Source: Cytophagales bacterium (GTDB lineage Bacteria; Bacteroidota; Bacteroidia; Cytophagales; Cyclobacteriaceae). From it: a stretch of 5,940 bases of DNA. The stretch covers positions 1-5,940 of the forward strand of contig JAJCYK010000563.1 in assembly GCA_029262935.1 (NCBI GenBank), read 5' to 3'. The notes below the pieces were generated by a model that did no database searches, was not told the DNA's origin, and saw only the letters and a program-made list of their open reading frames with translations. Both the position numbers and the translations under genes were made by a program. Of this stretch, positions 1 to 5,288 are shown in pieces (the first letter of the stretch is position 1; each line of letters begins with the position of its first letter).

Positions 1-100
1 TATTTATGGGGTTGGGAGATTTACAGTAGTGCCTGAAAGCAAATAAAAAAGTCACGGTATCAGAGAATGGATCAAGTAAGAACAGAAGTTGTTCCAGGAA

Positions 101-649
101 TCACAATTTTAGGGTAACCCCAACTCTTCCTGCCGAAAGTACGCTGCCACCACCAAACTCTAAATTGGCTCCTAGTTTCTCATTAAAGAAGTACCGGACT
201 CCCACACGTGCTGATATCCCAAACCCTCCTGATCCTGAGCCACTATAAACTGATCCGGCGCCCTCTTTAAGTTTGGTTTCCCAAGAGTAGTAATCTAAAC
301 CAAGCCCAGCATATACGTCCCATTCATTCGCAAGCTCTAACAGCTCATTAAAATGGTAGTCGCCTCGAAGGCCGATACCGAAAATGGTATGTTTCCACCT
401 AAAACTGTCAGAGAATACATTAATCCGCTCGGTATTGCTTTGAAAGGAAACACCACCTCCCACTGTGATGTTGTCTGCCACACCGATATCCACACTGGCA
501 TAAATCGGAATACCATAACTTGAAAAACCAATACCCGCATTGGCAAGTATTTGTTGGTTTTCGCCGGGGTTAAATTGTGATCTAGCGGTACTTACTGTAA
601 ATAAAACAGTGCTGGCTACCAGCAGGGTATGGAGTTTAAACTTTCTCAT
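101..649 (-). CDS. Small outer-membrane beta-barrel protein (OmpW/OMP_b-brl-like)
   Basis: A 182-residue exported protein. Residues 1-25 form a signal peptide: basic MRKFK, a hydrophobic core, and a probable cleavage near 'ARSQ'. The mature part is rich in glycine and aromatic residues arranged as alternating amphipathic strands (about residues 34-71, 87-124 and 142-182), which suits a small eight-strand barrel in the outer membrane. A Gly/Ser-rich stretch (about 131-142) is probably a surface loop. The length fits small porin-family barrels (about 170-220 residues). The chain ends in Leu, not the Phe often found at the end of barrels. The ATG is followed directly by the signal peptide and preceded by A/T-rich sequence without a Shine-Dalgarno, as is usual in Bacteroidota. 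The gene starts 29 bp after the lipoprotein gene on the same strand, so the two are probably cotranscribed. Substrate or partner is unknown; barrel identity is inferred from composition and strand pattern. Confidence 0.8.
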   Translation of the reverse strand: MRKFKLHTLLVASTVLFTVSTARSQFNPGENQQILANAGIGFSSYGIPIYASVDIGVADNITVGGGVSFQSNTERINVFSDSFRWKHTIFGIGLRGDYHFNELLELANEWDVYAGLGLDYYSWETKLKEGAGSVYSGSGSGGFGISARVGVRYFFNEKLGANLEFGGGSVLSAGRVGVTLKL

Positions 650-678
650 AGGTTTAATTTAAAGTTGAAAGGAAATTT

Positions 679-1233
679 TTAGTTATACGGAATATCCGTG
701 AAATCCCCTTCTGTGACAATAACTGTGGTATTGGTATCAGGGTCCAGTCCTTCCAATGAGAATGTTCCCGATATCAATTCGTTGTCCCGGTCCAAATTGG
801 TGATTGTTATGGTTGCCACATCTGTTTCCAGTGAAGTAGCGGCAACCTCTTTGGCAGGCAATTGATTAATGTTTACCTCGCCCGCGGCTAAAGGGTTGTT
901 TATAATATCTCCCGTCCCGGTAATTACCTGGCCTTCCATGAGAGTTCCGAAACCATTACCGCTGACAACTAATACCAAACCAACCGTGTCTTGATCAATA
1001 AAATCCACGCCGGCAATCCCCAACACATAAAATTCTCCCGTAAAAGCTAAATCACCGGTAGCAAGTACTCCCGAAGCTGAAAAGTTTTCACCATCGATTT
1101 TGCAGGTAATACTTCCTGGCGTCCCTGGTGGTACGGCGTTATCATCTGGGATCATATCGATCAAAGTGTCATCCGACCCACAGGCTGAAATAATCAAAAG
1201 AGCAGCTATTAGTATTGATTTTGAGTACTTCAT
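679..1233 (-). CDS. Probable surface-exposed lipoprotein, DUF6252-like
   Basis: A 184-residue lipoprotein read from the ATG at 1233. A start 14 codons upstream (1275) is open, but it would put an unnatural polar extension before the signal peptide. From 1233 the protein has a short basic n-region (MKYSK), a hydrophobic core and a lipobox ISAC with Cys18. The residues after the cysteine are GSDD, a Ser-Asp-Asp stretch resembling the lipoprotein export signal that sends Bacteroidota lipoproteins to the cell surface; this is an inference. A flexible linker (about 23-40) precedes a beta-rich domain beginning 'ITCKIDGENFSASG' (42-55). It ends with 'ISGTFSLEG' (154-162) and 'VTEGDFTDIPY' (173-183). 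This start-and-end pattern matches my recollection of DUF6252 lipoproteins, whose function is unknown. The gene lies 29 bp upstream of the barrel protein gene, so the two may form a surface lipoprotein/barrel pair. Confidence 0.82.
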   Translation of the reverse strand: MKYSKSILIAALLIISACGSDDTLIDMIPDDNAVPPGTPGSITCKIDGENFSASGVLATGDLAFTGEFYVLGIAGVDFIDQDTVGLVLVVSGNGFGTLMEGQVITGTGDIINNPLAAGEVNINQLPAKEVAATSLETDVATITITNLDRDNELISGTFSLEGLDPDTNTTVIVTEGDFTDIPYN

Positions 1234-1313
1234 AAAAGAGTATCGGTTAGGGACATTGTGTAATATGATCTTCACATTATAATCAGGAATAGTTTACGCC
1301 GCCAGTAGCATTG

Positions 1314-1342
1314 ATTATTCGCAGAACCTGGCTTATTATTCG
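1314..1342. repeat. Pair of 8-bp direct repeats, 21 bp apart
   Basis: ATTATTCG occurs at 1314-1321 and again at 1335-1342. The 21-bp period equals two DNA helical turns, so a dimeric regulator could contact both copies from one face. The pair lies about 80-110 bp upstream of the lipoprotein start, a plausible position for an operator. The sequence shows the repeat and its spacing; the regulatory role is inference, and an 8-bp repeat could arise by chance in AT-rich DNA. Confidence 0.3.
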
Positions 1343-1397
1343 TTGGGAAATAGGCAATAACCGCATGAAGGGAAGTGCCCAATTGAGGAATATCGAC

Positions 1398-1413
1398 AGT
1401 TGCGCGGGCAACT
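1398..1413. repeat. Short perfect inverted repeat (hairpin)
   Basis: AGTTGC, a 4-nt GCGG loop, then GCAACT form a perfect 6-bp stem. It lies about 38 bp downstream of the stop codon of the minus-strand TonB-domain gene, so it could help end that transcript. No T-run follows on either strand, so it is not a standard intrinsic terminator. Confidence 0.3.
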
Positions 1414-1450
1414 AGCATGCAGCGATGGATCTATTTGGTACTCTTCAGAA

Positions 1451-1834
1451 TTACAACTCAAATGAAATGGGAATCATCATTTTAGTCTTTTGAGGAGTTC
1501 CATCAATCATTACCGGCTTCCATTTAGGCAAAGTTTTAACCACAAGTAAGGCTTCTAAATCACAGGGCTTATATAATCCCTTTACTAATTTAACATTGGA
1601 TACTACACCTTTTTCATTTACGGTGAACTGAACGTAAACCTTGCCCTGAACAGTGGTTTGACTTTGAGCCCACGTAATGTTATTGTTGATAAACGTAAAT
1701 AGAGAATCCATGCCTCCTGGAAATTCAGGAGAGGGTGGAAAATAGCAGGTAGCCTCCTCTAAGGAACCTGAGACTATTTGAGCCTTAGCTGAAAAAGCTA
1801 TCAATAAAATAAGACAACAGGTTATGGATTTCAT
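1451..1834 (-). CDS. Small secreted TonB C-terminal-domain protein
   Basis: A 127-residue exported protein. The signal peptide (1-18) ends in AKA before Gln19. The remainder is one TonB C-terminal domain (TonB_C family). It shows the 'PEFPGG' entry motif usual in Bacteroidota (36-41), the central strands 'GKVYVQFTVNEKGVV' (64-78), the helix 'CDLEALLVVKTLPKWKP' (91-107) and the last strand 'MMIPISFEL' (119-127). The domain is essentially complete, but the inner-membrane anchor and Pro-rich spacer of a true TonB are missing. It is therefore probably a free periplasmic or envelope protein and not an energy transducer in its own right. The mature chain has two cysteines, Cys30 and Cys91, which could form a disulfide. 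The start codon is fixed by the signal peptide; an AAAGAG stretch 3-8 nt upstream is a weak ribosome-binding candidate. No TonB-dependent receptor or ExbBD gene lies nearby, so its partner is unknown. Confidence 0.85.
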   Translation of the reverse strand: MKSITCCLILLIAFSAKAQIVSGSLEEATCYFPPSPEFPGGMDSLFTFINNNITWAQSQTTVQGKVYVQFTVNEKGVVSNVKLVKGLYKPCDLEALLVVKTLPKWKPVMIDGTPQKTKMMIPISFEL

Positions 1835-1862
1835 ATCTCTTTAACATTATAATGGAAACGCG

Positions 1863-1881
1863 GTTATGGAAGTCACATAAC
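1863..1881. repeat. Short inverted repeat upstream of the TonB-domain gene
   Basis: GTTATG (1863-1868) and CATAAC (1876-1881) form a perfect 6-bp inverted repeat with a 7-nt loop, 29 bp upstream of the minus-strand start at 1834. The position suits an operator or a 5' leader hairpin, but nothing else in the sequence supports a function. Confidence 0.25.
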
Positions 1882-2058
1882 TTTAAATTTACCGGTGCAC
1901 CATGCGGTTTGTGAATTATGCTCTAACCCATAGGATTATCAATGCGCAAGGGTAATTTGTGGTCAAAAAGTGTAAAAAACTGTCATCATCCAAAAGATCT
2001 TATTCCGTCAATTACTACTTTGAGTTAGGGTTCTAATCGCTGAAACTTAGCCACTTCT

Positions 2059-2110
2059 TTTGTCACCTTATTAAATAAAGACTAGTTTAAGCAAGATCCA
2101 ATTAGTTTTG
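2059..2110 (+). promoter_or_regulatory. Candidate Bacteroidota-type promoter(s) for the serine hydrolase
   Basis: The Bacteroidota primary sigma factor recognises TTTG near -33 and TAnnTTTG near -7. TTTG at 2059-2062 is followed after 20 nt by TAGTTTAA at 2083-2090, which matches the first half of the -7 element. A full match to the -7 element, TAGTTTTG, lies at 2103-2110 but lacks a clear TTTG at the right distance. Either would give a short leader before the ATG at 2137. Pattern match by eye only. Confidence 0.3.
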
Positions 2111-2136
2111 AGATGCTCTGGCCAAAACGTTAGAAT

Positions 2137-3474
2137 ATGATTGTATCTAAACCATTACTTTTTGTTCTAGTTATTCTTATTCAAGCGCTTACTCTGGTAT
2201 CCCAGGAGCTGTCAATTGAGAAAACAAAGTACTATCCTGGGGAAACCATAGTTGTAACTTTTACGGCACCTGATACATTGCCGGAGATCGCATGGATAGG
2301 ATTAGTTCCTTCAGCGGTTCCTCACGGGAAGGAAGAAGTAAACGATGAGCACCAGATCAATTACAAATATGTTTTAGGTGAAACTAAAGGTACAAGACTC
2401 TACAGGGCCCCTAAAAGAGAAGGTTCTTGGGATATAAGGTTTAATAGTACTGATGATGATGGTATTGAATTGCATTCAATCACTTTTGTTGTAGATGGAT
2501 CTGATTCTTCTGAAATGGAAACCACTATTGAAGAAGAACTGCGCATTTGGGCAATACCAGCAGTGGGAATCGGTTCAATTCGGAATGGTGAATTACAGCA
2601 GATAAGCATCATTGGGAATCTTAAAAAGGACAGACCGGCACCTTATAACGCCATATGGAATGTGGCTTCACTCACCAAACCAGTGGTTAATTGGGTAGTT
2701 CTTACATTGGTTAACACAAATGACTGGGATCTTGACGAACCCCTTTTCAAATATTGGATAGATCCCGACGTTAAAACTAATTCCTTGCACCAGACATTAA
2801 CAACCCGTCATATTTTATCTCATCAGTCCGGATTTGACAATTGGCGCTGGCACAGCGCTAGCAAAAAATTGCAATTCAATTTTGAACCTGGTCAAAAGTT
2901 CATGTATTCTGGTGAAGGATTTGAGTACTTACGTAAAGCTTTAGAATCAAAATTTCATAAATCATTGGAAGAGCTTGCAGACTCCTTATTATTTACGCCA
3001 TTGGGCATGACTGACAGCCGATTCATTTGGGACCAAGAGATGGACGAATCACGCTATGCATTGGCACATAATAGAGGTGGGGCCATTCAAGAAACATGGA
3101 GACGGGAAGAAGCAAACGCGGCGGATGACTTAATGACAACTATTGCCGATTATGCGGCATTTGCTCAAAATGTTTTGAAAGGTTCAGGTTTGTCACCTGA
3201 GTTATTCGAAGAAATGTGTAAGTCACAAGTTCCGATAGATGAACATAAGTCATACGGACTTGGTTGGGTTGTTCTTGAAGACTTAATCACTAACGAATTT
3301 GCATTAACTCATAGTGGTAGCGATCGAGGGGTACATACTATGGTGATCTTACTTCCTAAATCGAAGCGTGGATTATTGGTATTTACCAATGGCGATCATG
3401 GTTTGAAGGTGATAGAAAAAGTTGTTGTTGAAGAACTTGACGTTGGACAAGAAATAATGAGCCGCCTAAAATAA
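2137..3474 (+). CDS. Secreted serine hydrolase (beta-lactamase/PBP-like fold) with extra N-terminal domain
   Basis: A 445-residue exported protein. Residues 1-23 are a signal peptide. Residues 24-120 form a separate beta-rich domain with 'YYPGETIVVTFTAP' (32-45), 'AWIGLVPSAVPHG' (52-64) and 'GSWDIRFNSTDDDGIELHSITFVV' split over 96-119; I do not know a name for it. Residues 135-435 are the beta-lactamase/D-Ala-D-Ala-peptidase-like domain (Pfam Beta-lactamase, PF00144). It contains the nucleophile motif SxxK as S178-L-T-K181, the 'LSHQSG' signature at 227-232, a second motif Y257-S-G259 and a third motif H392-S-G394. The second motif has Gly where class C enzymes have Asn (YxN), and the third has HSG in place of KTG; both are common in esterase-like or peptidase-like members. 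The reaction is therefore probably hydrolysis of an ester, amide or peptide in the periplasm or outside the cell. True beta-lactamase activity should not be assumed. It appears to be transcribed alone; the next gene starts 161 bp downstream. Confidence 0.88.
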   Translation: MIVSKPLLFVLVILIQALTLVSQELSIEKTKYYPGETIVVTFTAPDTLPEIAWIGLVPSAVPHGKEEVNDEHQINYKYVLGETKGTRLYRAPKREGSWDIRFNSTDDDGIELHSITFVVDGSDSSEMETTIEEELRIWAIPAVGIGSIRNGELQQISIIGNLKKDRPAPYNAIWNVASLTKPVVNWVVLTLVNTNDWDLDEPLFKYWIDPDVKTNSLHQTLTTRHILSHQSGFDNWRWHSASKKLQFNFEPGQKFMYSGEGFEYLRKALESKFHKSLEELADSLLFTPLGMTDSRFIWDQEMDESRYALAHNRGGAIQETWRREEANAADDLMTTIADYAAFAQNVLKGSGLSPELFEEMCKSQVPIDEHKSYGLGWVVLEDLITNEFALTHSGSDRGVHTMVILLPKSKRGLLVFTNGDHGLKVIEKVVVEELDVGQEIMSRLK

Positions 3475-3530
3475 CTTTAATCTTGAAAAATCAATCTACT
3501 TGAATTTGTGATTGGTTAACGATTGTGCTG

Positions 3531-3548
3531 CGAAATTTCTAAATTTCG
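3531..3548. repeat. Perfect 8-bp inverted repeat between the hydrolase and repeat-protein genes
   Basis: CGAAATTT (3531-3538) and AAATTTCG (3541-3548) are exact reverse complements separated by CT. As RNA this folds into a 7-bp stem with a TCTA loop. It lies 57 bp after the hydrolase stop and 88 bp before the repeat-protein start. It could be a weak transcription end for the hydrolase or a near-palindromic protein-binding site. The lack of a following T-run and the A/T-rich stem argue against a strong terminator. Confidence 0.4.
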
Positions 3549-3553
3549 AAACA

Positions 3554-3585
3554 TTGAAGCTATGCTCTCGTTCATAATAGTATTG
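3554..3585 (+). promoter_or_regulatory. Candidate Bacteroidota-type promoter for the repeat protein
   Basis: TTG at 3554-3556 is followed after 21 nt by TAGTATTG at 3578-3585, which matches the TAnnTTTG -7 element at all but one fixed position. Transcription would begin around 3592, giving a leader of about 43 nt. The near-palindrome at 3531-3548 sits just upstream, where an activator could bind. Identified by eye only. Confidence 0.25.
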
Positions 3586-3635
3586 CTATTGCAATGCAGA
3601 AACATCAGGTTGACAAATGATCTGAGACCTAGGCC

Positions 3636-3938
3636 ATGAAAACTCTAATAATCGCCATATCGCTGACAACTTTTACTACAGTTAGTTATGCTCAGGTTAG
3701 AAATGATCTAATAGGACCCGCCGCAAAAAACTATAAGCCCTGGAAGAATAAAACTAAATCAATCTCTAAGTTAGTTTCGATTCGTAATAAGGTAAACCTT
3801 CGAGGCCCTGCCGCAAAAAATTACAAGCCCTGGAGAAGTAGAACTGACGTTAAATATTCAAACGTGGAATTTCGAGGCAAATCAAAACGGATGGGTCCTG
3901 CTGCGAAAAATTCCAAGCCATGGAAGCGTGATGATTGA
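3636..3938 (+). CDS. Secreted basic tandem-repeat protein (GPAAKNYKPW repeats)
   Basis: A 100-residue exported protein of no family I recognise. Residues 1-19 are a clear signal peptide (MKTLIIAISL..., cleavage SYA before Gln20), which fixes the start. The mature part, about 81 residues, is a tandem array with a period of exactly 30 residues. GPAAKNYKPWK starts at Gly27, GPAAKNYKPWR at Gly57 and GPAAKNSKPWK at Gly87 (DNA 3714, 3804 and 3894). The 20 residues between cores are more variable but also basic, with a shared KNKT/RSRT start. Lys and Arg far outnumber Asp and Glu, and there is no Cys in the protein. The cores are conserved in residues but differ at many third codon positions, which is good evidence for a real, selected gene. 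It has its own promoter candidate and no obvious operon partner. It might be a wall- or polysaccharide-binding protein, a precursor of short peptides, or an antimicrobial or adhesive polypeptide; none of these can be decided from sequence. Confidence 0.82.
   Translation: MKTLIIAISLTTFTTVSYAQVRNDLIGPAAKNYKPWKNKTKSISKLVSIRNKVNLRGPAAKNYKPWRSRTDVKYSNVEFRGKSKRMGPAAKNSKPWKRDD
3714..3926 (+). repeat. Three coding repeats with a 90-bp period
   Basis: The 33-bp cores at 3714-3746, 3804-3836 and 3894-3926 each encode GPAAKN(Y/S)KPW(K/R), spaced exactly 90 bp apart. Between copies 1 and 2, four codons differ silently (Gly, Pro, Asn, Tyr) and one gives a Lys-to-Arg change. Between copies 1 and 3, six codons differ silently (Gly, Pro, both Ala, Asn and the second Pro) and one gives a Tyr-to-Ser change. 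The duplication is therefore old and the peptide has been kept. Confidence 0.9.
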
Positions 3939-4254
3939 AGTCATTTTCGGAGGAATCAATAAAGCTTATAACCAAATTAAAAATAAAGATTTTACAAATT
4001 TTAGGTCATTATTAACGTAAAACTGGGCTGGTAGGTATAAGAAAAGGGTAGGAGAGTTTAAGAGGTGACTCGGTCCTCCATTTTAAATTCGTAAAGTAGG
4101 AATTTACTGCCACCAGGTTAACGGTTATGATACGTGGAGTAGTGACTAATCAAGTTACATCTATTTCTTGTAAAATGGCCTTTACAATCCTGTCACGAAT
4201 ATTTACAACACATATGCGACATATCCGATGGTTATGCATGTGCTACTAATCGAA
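3939..4254. other. Convergent intergenic region with short inverted repeats
   Basis: A 316-bp gap between the converging repeat-protein and cyclodeaminase genes. It holds a perfect 7-bp inverted repeat at 4168-4187, a weaker 5-bp one (GTAAA / TTTAC, about 4091-4107), and a small GAGG / CCTC hairpin at 4062-4078 followed by an A/T-rich run. None has the GC-rich stem plus T-run of a strong terminator. Frames here are short (for example 24 codons from 4175) and show no signal peptide, domain or ribosome site. I recognise no tRNA or other RNA gene. Confidence 0.55.
4168..4187. terminator. Possible bidirectional terminator hairpin
   Basis: TTGTAAA (4168-4174) and TTTACAA (4181-4187) are exact reverse complements around a 6-nt loop ATGGCC. 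The hairpin lies 68 bp beyond the stop of the minus-strand cyclodeaminase gene and in the gap between two converging genes, where a shared terminator is expected. The stem has only one G-C pair and no T-run follows on either strand, so termination is only a guess; a protein-binding site is possible. Confidence 0.3.
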
Positions 4255-5208
4255 TTAATCTAAATAAGCCTTATAAACGGCCTTTGAAATCATGATGTCC
4301 TGCACGGCAACACCCGTAAGATCAGCAATAGTTATTTGCTTCTCATTGGTGCGTTGTAAGGTCGGATCTTGGAGGGCAACTCCTAGCTCCACTGCTTTAC
4401 CTGATGCAATCGACCCATCTTTCGTCGCTCTATAGACTTCTCCTCTGGTACTACTTTGGGAAATGCTATCGACAATTACTAAATCGGCCTTTTTAAGTAT
4501 TTGGGGCTTCAATTCCTGTTTATCAGTTGTATCTGCCCCTACAGCTGTAATATGCGTACCAGGCCGCATGTCCTCTGCCGTTAACAGAGGCGTTTCTGAA
4601 GGGGTAGCGGTTACTATAAGGTTGCAATGCTGTGCTACCTCCGAGGGTATTTCCGCAACACGGATATCAAAAAGAGAACCGAGCTCCTCCTTGAACTTTA
4701 GTGCGGATTCTTTATTCTTATTCCAAACCCAAACATTTTTACAAGTAGTGCTTTGCTGAAGATACTGCAATTGAAGCCTTCCCTGGATACCCGTGCCGAT
4801 GATTCCAATTGCATTAACTGTCCTGGGAGCAAAGTACCTGGCGACCAAGGCCCCTGCTGCCGCGGTTCGAATGTTAGTTAGATAACCCCCGTCCAGAAGA
4901 ATTGCACTCAATTCTCCCGTTTTTTGACTAAAAAGTAGCATTAACCCCTGACTTGAAGATATCCCGAATTTGGAGTTTTCATAGAAGCCTGAGGCTATTT
5001 TAACACAATAAAAATCATCTCCTTTTACATATCCATATTTAATATGGGCCTCTCCTTTAGGATTATCAAAGAGCAGTTCGCCGACTGGCGGTACTACGGT
5101 ATTGCCATTGCTATATTGTAAGAACCCTTCTTCCATTGCCGCGATTACATCAATAGATTTTATCAGGGATTTTATCTCGGATTGATTAATAATTGATACT
5201 TGGGTCAT
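4255..5208 (-). CDS. Ornithine cyclodeaminase / mu-crystallin family enzyme
   Basis: A 317-residue cytoplasmic NAD(P)-dependent enzyme of the ornithine cyclodeaminase/mu-crystallin family (PF02423), which usually has about 310-350 residues, so it is full length. The N-terminal substrate part carries 'KGEAHIKYGY' (51-60) with Glu53, 'CVKIASGFYEN' (68-78) with Lys70, and 'LDGGYLTNIRTAAAGA' (105-120) with Arg114. These fit the substrate-binding Glu, Lys and Arg of the family. A Rossmann nucleotide site follows as 'IGIIGTGIQGR' (134-144). 'AVGAD' (222-226) supplies the expected catalytic Asp226, and 'ELKPQILKKADLVIVD' (232-247) is also typical. The C-terminus has 'DLTGVAVQDI' (296-305). Known members deaminate ornithine or lysine to cyclic amino acids, reduce cyclic imines such as pyrroline-2-carboxylate, or belong to ectoine breakdown (EutC); the exact substrate cannot be read from sequence. 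It lies 80 bp downstream of an aminotransferase gene on the same strand, and the pair is probably one transcription unit. Confidence 0.9.
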   Translation of the reverse strand: MTQVSIINQSEIKSLIKSIDVIAAMEEGFLQYSNGNTVVPPVGELLFDNPKGEAHIKYGYVKGDDFYCVKIASGFYENSKFGISSSQGLMLLFSQKTGELSAILLDGGYLTNIRTAAAGALVARYFAPRTVNAIGIIGTGIQGRLQLQYLQQSTTCKNVWVWNKNKESALKFKEELGSLFDIRVAEIPSEVAQHCNLIVTATPSETPLLTAEDMRPGTHITAVGADTTDKQELKPQILKKADLVIVDSISQSSTRGEVYRATKDGSIASGKAVELGVALQDPTLQRTNEKQITIADLTGVAVQDIMISKAVYKAYLD

Positions 5209-5288
5209 AACTAAGTTTCGGAGTCTTTACTTTATTGAAAAGATGTTTTTGATCAGATTAACCTGTAGTGAATCGATAATGCTAGGTA

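Larger units (their letters stand above)
1234..1450. other. Intergenic region upstream of the lipoprotein gene
   Basis: A 217-bp gap that should hold the 3' end of the TonB-domain gene transcript and the promoter of the lipoprotein/barrel pair, both on the minus strand. I found no convincing TTTG / TAnnTTTG promoter there. It does contain the 8-bp direct repeat ATTATTCG at 1314-1321 and 1335-1342, and a short hairpin at 1398-1413. The stretch 1361-1420 is about 55% GC by hand count, higher than the intergenic DNA around it. No open frame of useful length is evident in it on either strand. Confidence 0.6.
1835..2136. other. Divergent intergenic region between the TonB-domain and serine hydrolase genes
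   Basis: A 302-bp non-coding gap that must carry the promoters of both divergent genes. On the plus strand I see promoter candidates at 2059-2110. Next to the minus-strand gene there is a palindrome CATTATAATG at 1845-1854 and an inverted repeat GTTATG / CATAAC at 1863-1881 (7-nt loop). The 9-mer GGTTATGGA occurs at 1862-1870 and at 1820-1828 inside the start of the minus-strand gene, 42 bp apart. No reading frame above about 20 codons with gene-like features was found, and no RNA gene was recognised. Confidence 0.55.

Noticed and set aside
46..94. Possible terminator after the barrel-protein gene
   Set aside because: A 5-bp inverted repeat GAACA / TGTTC (80-94) and a separate run of six T on the minus strand (about 45-50) exist, but they are some 30 bp apart and no stem adjoins the T-run.
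337..546. Open frame of 69 codons on the minus strand
   Set aside because: It lies wholly inside the barrel-protein gene in another frame and shows no signal peptide or domain of its own.
1234..1275. Longer N-terminus for the lipoprotein from the ATG at 1275
   Set aside because: The extra 14 residues would precede a complete lipoprotein signal peptide that begins at 1233, and lipoprotein signals lie at the very N-terminus.
1100..1282. Open frame of 60 codons on the plus strand
   Set aside because: It runs antisense to the start of the lipoprotein gene and has no gene-like features.
2400..2612. Open frame of 70 codons on the minus strand
   Set aside because: It is antisense to the serine hydrolase, whose signal peptide, domain motifs and length are all coherent.
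2137..3474. Antibiotic-resistance beta-lactamase
   Set aside because: The second and third motifs (YSG, HSG) and the extra N-terminal domain fit general serine hydrolases better; no resistance context is visible.
3636..3938. CRISPR-like or DNA-level repeat array
   Set aside because: The 90-bp periodicity is in frame, the repeat units differ at silent positions, and they follow a signal peptide, so it is a protein repeat.
4175..4249. Short 24-codon frame on the plus strand in the convergent gap
   Set aside because: No ribosome site, signal peptide or known motif, and it overlaps the inverted repeat at 4168-4187.
4463..4759. Open frame of 98 codons on the plus strand
   Set aside because: It is antisense to the cyclodeaminase-family gene, in the region that encodes its Rossmann part and catalytic Asp.
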